Positions 35,122-43,291 of a DNA stretch of 64,000 nucleotides are shown here, in pieces. The notes under the pieces are model-generated. The model did not search any database and was not told where the DNA came from. It saw only the letters and a program-made list of their open reading frames with translations. Numbering within the stretch: the stretch's first letter is position 1; every line of letters starts with the position of its first letter. Both the position numbers and the translations under genes were made by a program. The stretch is from Bacteroidales bacterium. Its GTDB lineage: Bacteria > Bacteroidota > Bacteroidia > Bacteroidales > UBA3663. The stretch is taken from NCBI GenBank assembly GCA_017618715.1, contig JAFZTS010000042.1, positions 61,697-125,696 on the forward strand. The letters are read 5' to 3'.

Positions 35122-36879
35122 TTAGAGCTCCACTGAGCAGACCTTCACGTTCGAGAGGCCGGAGCCGGTGAGGGCGTTGTAGGGAGTCTTGGGGAAAACG
35201 AGGTTGGTCATTGTGGCGCGGCCACCATCGACATACATCTCGATGGAGCAGATGTCCATCCAGAGCTGGACGTGGTAGGTGTTCTTCTTGCCACAAAGCT
35301 GTTCAACGGGGATCCAGGTGCCGCTGGTCGTACCCATGGAGGGCTTGGGATCGTAGGTCTCAGGAGCAAAAGCATCGTTAGGGATGATGCCCGAACGCGA
35401 GCGGTCCATGATGAGACGGCCGGCCTTGCAGGCAAAGAAGACTTCCTCGCCCTCACCGTTGGTCAACGAGAAGGTACTGCCGTTCTTCACATCCATGTCG
35501 ATGACGAGCTGTGCCTTGCCTTCGCCAAGCTTGATGGTGTTGCCTTCGGTGGTGAACTCAGCAGGCTTCACCTGAGCCAGGATCTCATCGACGGGCTTCT
35601 GACCTACGTAGATCTCCGTGCCCTGCTTGTAGGCGAAGAGCTGGCGAGGCATACCCATCTGCGAACGATACTGACGAGTGGGAAGGTCGTTGGCATACTG
35701 CCAGTTGCTCATCCACGGGATGCTGACTATGCGGCCCTTGGGCTCGTTGCTGAAAGTAACTGCAGCATAGTGATCCTTGCCCCAGTCGAGCCACTTGACC
35801 ATCTCCTTGCGGCTATCGCACTTGAAGGTGGTGCCGTCGAAGTCGCCGACGAAGTATTCACCAGCTGAACCGCCGAACCAACAACCTGGGTTCACGTTGA
35901 CGATCATCACATACTTCTTGAGGTTGGTACCCTCGACAGGGAGCTCGAAGAAGTCGGGGCATTCGAACTGACGGGGCTGTACGCCATAACCATCGCCGAA
36001 AGCGCTGACATAGGTCCAGTCGTGCAGGTTGTCCGAACGGAAGAACTGCATCTCGTTGTCGGCCGAGATGATTGCGTAGTAGTGACCATCGTAGGCGAAG
36101 AGCTTGGGGTCGCGGAAGTCGCGACGTCCGTCGGCAGGAGTGATACGCGGATTGTCGGCAAACTTGGTATAGGTGCGGCCGTTGTCGGTGCTCCAAGCGC
36201 CTGCCTGAATCTGTCCGTACTTGTCGGAAGCCGAAGTGTAGTAGCTGAAGATGGTGTCGCCTTTCACGATGCTCGAGCCTGAGAAGATGTGACCGAGCGT
36301 GTCGCGAACAATGGCGGGCGGGAGTTGTGTCCAGTGTACCATGTCGGGGCTCACGGCGTGTCCCCAGTGCATGTTACCCCACTTGCTGCCGTAGGGGTTG
36401 TATTGGAAGAAGAGGTGGTATTCGCCATCCTTCCACGTCATGCCGTTGGGATCGTTCATCCAACCGTAGGCAGGTGTGAAGTGATAGGCGGGGCGATAAT
36501 ATTCGCGGTTAGTGGTGTCGAAGGTGTCGCTGAGCTGCAGACGGCTCCAGGCGAGGGCATCGGCGGGGAGGTTGCGAACCTCGACGCAGGCCTTCGGTCC
36601 GGCAGGCAGTGCCAGGGGTACATAATAATCGACGGTATCGACAGCCAGACGAACGTCCATCCAGGTGTCGGCGGCATCGCCGGTGTTGACGCGTACCTGT
36701 ACCTCGCCCTTGTCCTCCTCGATGGGGAGAAGCAGGTAACGTGACTCGCCCGTCACATTGACGATGGTCAGGCCGTCGTCCTGATGTGCGACGGTAAACG
36801 TGGGTTCGGCCGGCTGGCGGTTGCAAGCTGCAAGCATCATGGCTGCAGTCGCCAAGGTGAAAAGAGATTGAAGTTTCAT
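35122..36879 (-). CDS. GH32 fructan hydrolase (levanase/inulinase type), lipoprotein
   Basis: 585 residues from the ATG at 36877-36879, which gives a lipoprotein signal (MKLQSLFTLATAAMMLAAC). An N-terminal ~110-residue beta module precedes the five-bladed propeller. Catalytic residues are intact: nucleophile Asp143 in WMNDPNG, transition-state stabiliser Asp257 in FRDPK, and acid/base Glu306 in FECPDFFEL. A C-terminal beta-sandwich typical of GH32 follows. It would release fructose from fructans at the cell surface or in the periplasm. A -7 box lies at 36930-36937, so this gene can open its own transcript for the transporter and kinase. Confidence 0.93.
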   Translation of the reverse strand: MKLQSLFTLATAAMMLAACNRQPAEPTFTVAHQDDGLTIVNVTGESRYLLLPIEEDKGEVQVRVNTGDAADTWMDVRLAVDTVDYYVPLALPAGPKACVEVRNLPADALAWSRLQLSDTFDTTNREYYRPAYHFTPAYGWMNDPNGMTWKDGEYHLFFQYNPYGSKWGNMHWGHAVSPDMVHWTQLPPAIVRDTLGHIFSGSSIVKGDTIFSYYTSASDKYGQIQAGAWSTDNGRTYTKFADNPRITPADGRRDFRDPKLFAYDGHYYAIISADNEMQFFRSDNLHDWTYVSAFGDGYGVQPRQFECPDFFELPVEGTNLKKYVMIVNVNPGCWFGGSAGEYFVGDFDGTTFKCDSRKEMVKWLDWGKDHYAAVTFSNEPKGRIVSIPWMSNWQYANDLPTRQYRSQMGMPRQLFAYKQGTEIYVGQKPVDEILAQVKPAEFTTEGNTIKLGEGKAQLVIDMDVKNGSTFSLTNGEGEEVFFACKAGRLIMDRSRSGIIPNDAFAPETYDPKPSMGTTSGTWIPVEQLCGKKNTYHVQLWMDICSIEMYVDGGRATMTNLVFPKTPYNALTGSGLSNVKVCSVEL

Positions 36880-36929
36880 TGCGTGTATTTTTTTAGATGT
36901 TTGTGTTTCAGTCCTCGATTTTGACGGTG

Positions 36930-36937
36930 CAAAGATA
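36930..36937 (-). promoter_or_regulatory. -7 box upstream of the GH32 lipoprotein gene
   Basis: TATCTTTG on the minus strand, 51 bp before the ATG. No TTG at standard spacing, as is often the case for activator-dependent promoters. Confidence 0.5.
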
Positions 36938-37063
36938 GGGACATTCCATGACCTGCATCGAAACATTTGTTGCAAAAAGGAATAAATTTGTTGCAAATCA
37001 CATTTTTTCTCATCATTTCATCCCAAAAATGCAACATTTATCCTAAGACTGGAACAAAATCCA

Positions 37064-39397
37064 TTAAAATATACGTCTTCCCTCACGATAGAGATGCAAG
37101 GAATGGTCCTCTTCGATCCGAAAGGACACCCCCCTCTCAAACCTCTTGAACCCTTCAAACCCCTCAAACCCTTCAAACCCCTCAACCTTTTCAATCCCAC
37201 TCCCTTGTCCCTGCGAAGGGTCAAGGTTCCAGGCCTGAGCCGAAATTACCTGCGTGTTGGCTTCGGTGAAGAGCTCTACGCCCGTGGCGTCGGCATCATT
37301 GCAGAAGACGCGGATGGAGGTGGCGTAAGTGTCGTTGACGAATATATCAAGGATGGAGCCATCGAGGAAGACGTGCAGCTTCACCTCGGAGCCTATAGCT
37401 ATGCTGACGGGCAGCGCACTCTCATATTTGCCGGCAAACGCACTACCATCGTTGACCGTGCGGTGCAAGCTGGTGAGATCGACCGTAAGTGTGGAACCGC
37501 TCACCTTGATCTGCGCCTGACCCGTGGCATTCTTCAGCACATTCACGCCAAAGGCTGCGTTGCCAGCCTGGAAGGTGGCAAGCACTTCGACCTGACGACC
37601 TGCTACGGTCGGGATGGCTTGGGTGCCGTTGAGCTGGAAGTTGAACTTGCCGTATGCACCTTCCTCCTTTCGCATACCCGTGAGTCCACTGTAGGGTTTC
37701 TGCACAAGCAGATTGTCGGCATCGAGGCTCCATTCGCGCGGCAAACTGTAGCAGTGTGCCCAACCGAGGTCGTAGTTGATTGACGAAGCCACCTTGTCGG
37801 GAACAATGCCGAGGGCGATGGTCTTTCCATCGCGCTGGTAGATGGTGGGCGAAAGCATGCCGTAGCCGTCGCGTGTCATGCCGCTGAGTTCGACGGTGCG
37901 GGGCCAGGTGCCACTGACGGGCTGGAACTGTCCGTTGGCGTCAATCTTGCCGACCCAATAGAGTGTGCGCACACCGAGGCTGGTGCCCAATGGGGTGACG
38001 GTGAAGAGATAGAGGTCGTCGCCCATCAGAGTGACGTTGGGCATCTCCCAGAACGTGCCGTGCGACGATGCGCTGGTGCCTTGGAAGAAGAGGGTGCCGT
38101 CGTTGCTCCAGGTGCCCGCACTTTCGTTGTACTTGTGCAGGGTGCAGCAGCCGATACCGGCCTTGCTCGAACCTACGATGATGTATGCGCCGGTGGAGGT
38201 GCGGAAGAAATAGGGGTCACGGAAGTCATCGGAGAGTCCGGCAGGCTTGCCGTTGATGCGCGGGTTGTTCGAAGCCTTGGTCCAATCGAGGAGGGTGGCA
38301 TCGGTGGGCGAAGCGAAGCTGATCATGGCCTTGCCGTAATCGACACCTGTGTAGATGATGCCGGGATACTGGCCGAAGATCTTCTCGTCCTCGACCACGC
38401 AGCCCGACCAACAGCCCTTGATGTCGTAGCTCTCGGAAGGCTCGATGGCCGTCTTGACTTCGGTCCAGTTGTAGAGGTTTTCGCTCACGATGTGGCCCCA
38501 ATGCAGACGACTCATGTAGGGACCGTTGCCGTTCTTCTGGAAGAACACATGCCACAGGCCATCGGAGTAGGTCATGCCATGGCTCTCGTTGGTCCAGGCG
38601 TGGCTGGGCATGCCATGGAACTTGGGACGAAGCAGATTGTCGGCCCAATAGGATGCGGGATAAGAGAGTTCGGGAGCTGCGGAAGGCAGTGAGGCACTGT
38701 AGGCAGAAGCCACCTCCTCGGCACTCCAGGACGTATTATATACATTTATTTCATCCACGATACCATTGAGGGTGTTGAGCAGGAACTTGTCCTGACGGAC
38801 ATCGGTGGTGTTCTTGCCCACGAGGAAAGCGGCCGAACCGCTTGAGAAGGTGGCGCGGCGTGCTGTGGTGCCCGTGCCGACCTGCTGACCGTTGAGGTAA
38901 AGCACCACCGAACCACGACCACTCTCGGGAACCGAGATGGTGGCAACGAGGTTGTTCCACGCATATTTGGGCAACTTGCCTTCACCGGCAACGATGATGA
39001 CAGAGTTGTTGACATAGCACTTGAACTGATAGCTGCCACGGTTGCTGACTTCGAAAGCCATACCCGTCTTGGCACTCTCGTCGATGTTTCCGGCGATGCT
39101 GGTGTATTCCTCCTTATCGACGTCGATGTTCATCATGGGATAGGTTTCGAGGGCTGTCCAAAGGCTGAAGGTCACATCGGACGAACAGCTCGATAGATCG
39201 GCCGACTGGCTCAGGTACTGGCTGTAGCCGTCGAAACGAACGGCATTGCCCGACACACCCTTCACGATGAGTGGGGTGAGGGCTCCGGTAATGTTGGTAG
39301 CATCGTCCATCGGAATGGAAAGAACCTGGGCCTGACCCACGTTGAGCAGGCCCAGGGAAGCTACGATAAGGGATGTTACGAGCTTTTTCATAATCAT
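37064..39397 (-). CDS. GH32-family protein with N-terminal LamG-like domain and variant nucleophile
   Basis: 777 residues, signal peptide (MIMKKLVTSLIVASLGLLNVG). Residues about 25-235 form a LamG/concanavalin-like domain (VRFDGYSQYLSQSADLSS; VVLYLNGQQVG). A GH32 propeller follows: LHWGHIVSENLYNW, DDFRDPYFF and FWEMPNVTL are clear. The usual WMNDPNG nucleophile motif reads AWTNESHG here, with Glu271 where Asp is expected. RDP and the Glu of the acid/base block (WEMP) are kept. The C-terminal beta-sandwich ends QVISAQAWNLDPS. The tail GFEGFEGFEGFKRFERG is encoded by a tandem repeat (37128-37198). Activity or a new specificity needs testing. Confidence 0.88.
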   Translation of the reverse strand: MIMKKLVTSLIVASLGLLNVGQAQVLSIPMDDATNITGALTPLIVKGVSGNAVRFDGYSQYLSQSADLSSCSSDVTFSLWTALETYPMMNIDVDKEEYTSIAGNIDESAKTGMAFEVSNRGSYQFKCYVNNSVIIVAGEGKLPKYAWNNLVATISVPESGRGSVVLYLNGQQVGTGTTARRATFSSGSAAFLVGKNTTDVRQDKFLLNTLNGIVDEINVYNTSWSAEEVASAYSASLPSAAPELSYPASYWADNLLRPKFHGMPSHAWTNESHGMTYSDGLWHVFFQKNGNGPYMSRLHWGHIVSENLYNWTEVKTAIEPSESYDIKGCWSGCVVEDEKIFGQYPGIIYTGVDYGKAMISFASPTDATLLDWTKASNNPRINGKPAGLSDDFRDPYFFRTSTGAYIIVGSSKAGIGCCTLHKYNESAGTWSNDGTLFFQGTSASSHGTFWEMPNVTLMGDDLYLFTVTPLGTSLGVRTLYWVGKIDANGQFQPVSGTWPRTVELSGMTRDGYGMLSPTIYQRDGKTIALGIVPDKVASSINYDLGWAHCYSLPREWSLDADNLLVQKPYSGLTGMRKEEGAYGKFNFQLNGTQAIPTVAGRQVEVLATFQAGNAAFGVNVLKNATGQAQIKVSGSTLTVDLTSLHRTVNDGSAFAGKYESALPVSIAIGSEVKLHVFLDGSILDIFVNDTYATSIRVFCNDADATGVELFTEANTQVISAQAWNLDPSQGQGSGIEKVEGFEGFEGFEGFKRFERGVSFRIEEDHSLHLYREGRRIF
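37128..37198. repeat. CAAACCCCT-type tandem repeat encoding the tail of the LamG-GH32 protein
   Basis: Plus strand CCCTTCAAACCCCTCAAA-type 9-bp units (also at 5529-5584). The gene is on the minus strand, so the repeat is read in the opposite sense from the TatD copy, giving Glu-Gly-Phe instead of Ser-Asn-Pro repeats. Confidence 0.87.
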
Positions 39398-39411
39398 GAT
39401 TTTTAGAAAAA

Positions 39412-39438
39412 GACTGCGGGGTCGCGACTCCCCGCAGT
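39412..39438 (-). terminator. Intrinsic terminator after the DUF4960 gene
   Basis: A 9-bp stem (ACTGCGGGG with CCCCGCAGT) followed on the minus strand by CTTTTTC. It sits between the DUF4960 stop and the LamG-GH32 start, so it may limit expression of the hydrolase genes. Confidence 0.8.
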
Positions 39439-39446
39439 TTTGGTGA

Positions 39447-41450
39447 TTACTTCATCAGATAGTCGATGGTGTTCTTGGTGAGGAGCTCGACATTGGCCTG
39501 ATAGACATTGCCGCCCTCCTGATTGAACTCGTAGGCCGAGAGACCGTTGCAGATGGCGCTGCCGAGGAACTCACCTTCGGGATGGAACTCGATGATGCCA
39601 GCACAGCAGTAGTCCTGCACATGTCCCCAGGTGGCGAGGACGGTCGAATTGGTGGCCTTCTCCCAGTTGGCAACGACGTTGGGGTCGCCTGTGAAACCGT
39701 AGGCGTTGAGATCCCACATGCAGTTGTGGTCTTCGCGCAGGCCGGGGCCTTCGAGCGGGAAGTTGGGGAAGCCGTAACCGTTGGGGTCGGTGAGCTCGAT
39801 GCCGGCAAAGATGTCGTGGCCGGTGTGGTCGTACTTTGTGGCCTGACCGCTGCCGATGACGTTGTTGACGCACCATACATCGTCGCCCGAACCGCCATTG
39901 CCGTCACCGAAGAGACCGGGAGCATAGTTGTCGGCAATGCGTGCGATGCCGCTGATGAGCTGGGTGGCGTGCTTCGAGAGGTAGAGGTTGCCACCGTCGC
40001 GCATGTAGTTGTGCAGAGCGGTGAGTGCATCTGCGTCGAATGGCAGGTTTTCGTAACCGATGCCGATGCCGATGCGGTCGATCTGAATCCAGATGACGGG
40101 ATACTCGTTGATGTCGAGACCTGCAATCTGAGCGGGAGTAACAAAGGCACCCTTGCCAGCATCAACGTATGTCTGCTTGAACCAGGTTGCGGCAGCTACC
40201 TCGTCATCGTCGGGCAGTTCGTCGATACTGTTGGCTGTAAGCACGTAGGCAGCCTTGGTCGAAACAGCACCACGCAGGTAGTCGAGGGTGTTGGCCGTGA
40301 GACGGTTCACATTGTTCTGATAGATGTTGCCGCCCTCCTGGTTGAACTCATAGGCTGACAGGCCATTTGCGATGATCTTGCCGAGGTATTCACCCGAGCC
40401 GAGGAACTCGACGATGCCTGCACAGCAATAGTCCTGAACGTGTCCCCAGGTGGCGAGGACGGTTGAGGAGGTTGCTGCCTCCCAATTGGCTACGACGTTG
40501 GGATCACCTGAGAATCCGTAGCTGTTGAGGTCCCACATACAGTTGTGGTCTTCGCGAAGACCGGGGCCTTCGAGCGGGAAGTTGGGGAAGCCGTAACCGT
40601 TGGGGTCGGTGAGCTCGATGCCTGCAAAGATGGCATGGGCAGTGTGGTCGTACTTGGTGGCCTGACCGCTGCCGATGACGTTGTTGACGCACCATACATC
40701 GTCGCCCGAACCGCCGTTGCCATCACCAAAGATGCCAGGAGCATAGTTGTCGGAGATACGACCAATGCCATTGACAAGCTGGGTGGCATGCTTCGAGAGA
40801 TAGAGGTTGCCGCCGTCGCGCAGATAATCGTGGAGGGCCGACAAGGCTGCTGCATCGAAAGGAAGGTTCTCGTAACCGATGCCAATACCCACGCGGTCGA
40901 TGTGGATCCAAAGGGCAGGACAATCGGTAGGACTGAGAACGCCGAGCTGCTCGACCGTGATGAAGGTGCCTTCGTTCTTGGCCACATAGTTCTCCTGGAA
41001 CCAGCGGGCAGCTGCCACCTCATCGTCGTCAGGAAGGGCGTTATAGTCGGCGGCGGTGAGCAGATAGCCTACCAGCGTAGCACCACCCTGGGGTTTCGGA
41101 GGAGCAGGGATAGCATCGACGAAGATGCTTTGTCCGAGAGAAACGAGACCATTGGCATCAACATACTTGATGGTGTAGGTGAAGGTTTGCTCGTAAGGAC
41201 AGAGGGTCGTATAGGTTGTCTCGGTGGTCTGTGCCACCAGTTCGCCATTGCAATAGACGAGATAGCCGACGGCTCCTGCAACGGGAGACCAGGTGAGCGT
41301 AAGCTCGCGGCCATCGACGCTCTGCGAAACACTTGCCACTGTGCCAAGGTCCTTGTTGGCTGCTTCGGGGATCTCCACGTCGCTGCAGGAAGTGAGGAAT
41401 GCGACACCAGAGATGAGGGCAGCTGCGATATACTTGTATGAAGTTTTCAT
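39447..41450 (-). CDS. DUF4960 surface lipoprotein with exactly duplicated domain (SusE-position)
   Basis: 667 residues. Lipoprotein signal ending GVAFLTSC, a fibronectin-III-like module at about residues 38-115 (LTLTWSPVAGAVGYLVYCNG), then two DUF4960 domains (about 120-392 and 393-665). The copies are nearly identical and offset by exactly 819 bp (273 codons): for example GDGNGGSGDDVWCVNNVIGS and FPLEGPGLREDHNCMWDLN occur in both. Its place after SusC/SusD matches the surface fructan-binding protein slot of the B. thetaiotaomicron fructan PUL, so glycan binding is the likely role. Confidence 0.85.
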   Translation of the reverse strand: MKTSYKYIAAALISGVAFLTSCSDVEIPEAANKDLGTVASVSQSVDGRELTLTWSPVAGAVGYLVYCNGELVAQTTETTYTTLCPYEQTFTYTIKYVDANGLVSLGQSIFVDAIPAPPKPQGGATLVGYLLTAADYNALPDDDEVAAARWFQENYVAKNEGTFITVEQLGVLSPTDCPALWIHIDRVGIGIGYENLPFDAAALSALHDYLRDGGNLYLSKHATQLVNGIGRISDNYAPGIFGDGNGGSGDDVWCVNNVIGSGQATKYDHTAHAIFAGIELTDPNGYGFPNFPLEGPGLREDHNCMWDLNSYGFSGDPNVVANWEAATSSTVLATWGHVQDYCCAGIVEFLGSGEYLGKIIANGLSAYEFNQEGGNIYQNNVNRLTANTLDYLRGAVSTKAAYVLTANSIDELPDDDEVAAATWFKQTYVDAGKGAFVTPAQIAGLDINEYPVIWIQIDRIGIGIGYENLPFDADALTALHNYMRDGGNLYLSKHATQLISGIARIADNYAPGLFGDGNGGSGDDVWCVNNVIGSGQATKYDHTGHDIFAGIELTDPNGYGFPNFPLEGPGLREDHNCMWDLNAYGFTGDPNVVANWEKATNSTVLATWGHVQDYCCAGIIEFHPEGEFLGSAICNGLSAYEFNQEGGNVYQANVELLTKNTIDYLMK

Positions 41451-41483
41451 TGTTTTTTGGGGGATTTACCGGATGATTTATTT

Positions 41484-41581
41484 TATCGGAGTGATCGGAA
41501 TAGTCGGAGTGATCGGAGTATTCTGAGTATTCTGAGTAATCGGAGTATTCTGAGTAATCTGAGTATTCTGAGTAATCGGAA
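41484..41581 (-). repeat. TACTCCGAT-type short tandem repeat before the DUF4960 gene
   Basis: About ten units of GATTACTCA/GAATACTCC/GATCACTCC read on the minus strand, filling the gap between the SusD stop and the DUF4960 start. It is the longest copy in the window. Confidence 0.88.
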
Positions 41582-41593
41582 AGGCAGCAGCCC

Positions 41594-43276
41594 TTATTCG
41601 TAGAGACCGTAGCTGTTGTTTACCTCATCGTAAGGAATGGGGAGGAACTTCTCGCTGGCATCCATCGAGGCTTCGCCATAATAGCTGTGGAACTTGGATT
41701 CCGACTGGAAGTAGGCGTTCATCACGTCAACCACATTGCCCCAGCGGCAGAGGTCGAACCAACGCTGGCCTTCCATGGCGAGCTCCAGACGGCGCTCCAT
41801 GCGTACGGCCTTGCGGGCATAATCCTGGGTCCAGCCGCTTGCGGGATACTCCTGTACGAAGTAGTCGGCCTTGTTGACATCGAGATCCACGGGAGTGTAG
41901 TTGCCAGCCTGATCGGCGGTGCGGATGGCCTTGGCACGAACCTGGTTGATGAGGGTGCGGGCCTCGTTGAGTCCACTGTTGTCGCCCAGCTCGATGAGAG
42001 CCTCGGCACGAAGCAGGATGACATCGGCATAGCGGATGAAGATGAAGTTGAGCGGCGAAGAATAGGGATAGGTGTGGAGACACATCGGGTCGTCGGGGCT
42101 GATGCACCACTTCTTTCCGCTGTACTCGCCATAGACATCCTTGGCACGGCACCAGGCATCGCCATAGATGTAGGCGCCTGTACCATTGTCACGCCATGGG
42201 TAACCTACGCGACCTACCGTATAGTCGAGACGGGGATCGACAGAACCCGAATAGTTCTCGCTGACATTCTCGGCTGGAGCATCATTGTTGAGGTATGGGA
42301 GACCGGTGTCGGGGTTGGTGCGGAAGGCGTTGACCAGGTTCTGCGAAGCCAGGAAGAAGTCATCACCATTGCCGTAGAGGTTGCCTTCGCTATAGGTGAC
42401 GTTGAGGAGGTTGCTCCAGTTGATGTGCGAGTTGTCGTTCACATTTGAGCACTGCAGTGCAAAGATGGACTCCTTGGTGTTGTTGAAACTGATCTTCGAC
42501 ATGTCGCCGAAATTGTCATAGAGTGAATATACATTGCTGTCGATGACGGCCTTGGCATAGGTGGCCACCTCGTTCCAGCGGCTCTCGTAGGCATTCACAC
42601 GGGCCAACATAGCAGCGGCGCCATACTTGTTCACGCGACCGGCTGCGGGCTGAGAGGTGGGCAAGTTGTTGTAAGCCTCCTCAAGGTCAGCGACAATCAG
42701 CTTGAACATCTCATCGCGGGTGTAGCGGTCGTAACGTATCTCGTTGGCGTTATCCTCCTCGGTGAAATAGGGGAAGCGCTCGAAGAGGCGATAGAGATCG
42801 AAGTAATAGAAGGCGCGGAGGAACTTCAGTTCGGCGAAATAGGTTGCCTTGGTTGACTCGCTGAGACTCGATGCACCCGACACTGCATTGATGGCGGTGT
42901 GAACACGGCTGATGGCATAGTAGTTATTCTGCCACTTGTAAAGGCAGGAGGGGTTGGTCGAAGTGAGGTTCGAGATCTCAAGCTGGTGAATATTGCTCTC
43001 CATCGAGATACCACCGCCACCCTTGAGGGCATCGTCGGAACGAACGTCGAAGATCCAGTTGGTGGAAGGACCGGAGAAGGCAGGGTTATTGCCGAAGAAG
43101 TGAGCCTCGACGCCAGCATAGGCAGCAGCTATCAGACCTTCGATGGCATCATCGTCGAGCTGTTCGTCGGTGAACTGTCCATAGGGTTCGGTCTCGAGCA
43201 TGTCATCGCAGCCAACCAGGAAAAGAGAAGCAGAGCAGAAGAGAACTGCAGCGATATTCTTATATATAGTTTTCAT
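41594..43276 (-). CDS. SusD-like surface glycan-binding lipoprotein
   Basis: 560 residues. The lipoprotein signal ends SASLFLVGC, followed by DDMLETEPYGQFTDEQL, the usual SusD N-terminal pattern. A TPR-rich core (ELKFLRAFYYFDLYRLFERF; RYTRDEMFKLIVADLEEAY) and the RagB/SusD C-terminus (RVERRLELAMEGQRWFDLCRWG-type block, here ARKAVRMERRLELAMEGQRW; ending FLPIPYDEVNNSYGLYE) are clear. It caps the SusC transporter and would bind fructan oligosaccharides. It begins 15 bp after SusC. Confidence 0.94.
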   Translation of the reverse strand: MKTIYKNIAAVLFCSASLFLVGCDDMLETEPYGQFTDEQLDDDAIEGLIAAAYAGVEAHFFGNNPAFSGPSTNWIFDVRSDDALKGGGGISMESNIHQLEISNLTSTNPSCLYKWQNNYYAISRVHTAINAVSGASSLSESTKATYFAELKFLRAFYYFDLYRLFERFPYFTEEDNANEIRYDRYTRDEMFKLIVADLEEAYNNLPTSQPAAGRVNKYGAAAMLARVNAYESRWNEVATYAKAVIDSNVYSLYDNFGDMSKISFNNTKESIFALQCSNVNDNSHINWSNLLNVTYSEGNLYGNGDDFFLASQNLVNAFRTNPDTGLPYLNNDAPAENVSENYSGSVDPRLDYTVGRVGYPWRDNGTGAYIYGDAWCRAKDVYGEYSGKKWCISPDDPMCLHTYPYSSPLNFIFIRYADVILLRAEALIELGDNSGLNEARTLINQVRAKAIRTADQAGNYTPVDLDVNKADYFVQEYPASGWTQDYARKAVRMERRLELAMEGQRWFDLCRWGNVVDVMNAYFQSESKFHSYYGEASMDASEKFLPIPYDEVNNSYGLYE

Positions 43277-43291
43277 AATGTGGACGATTAT

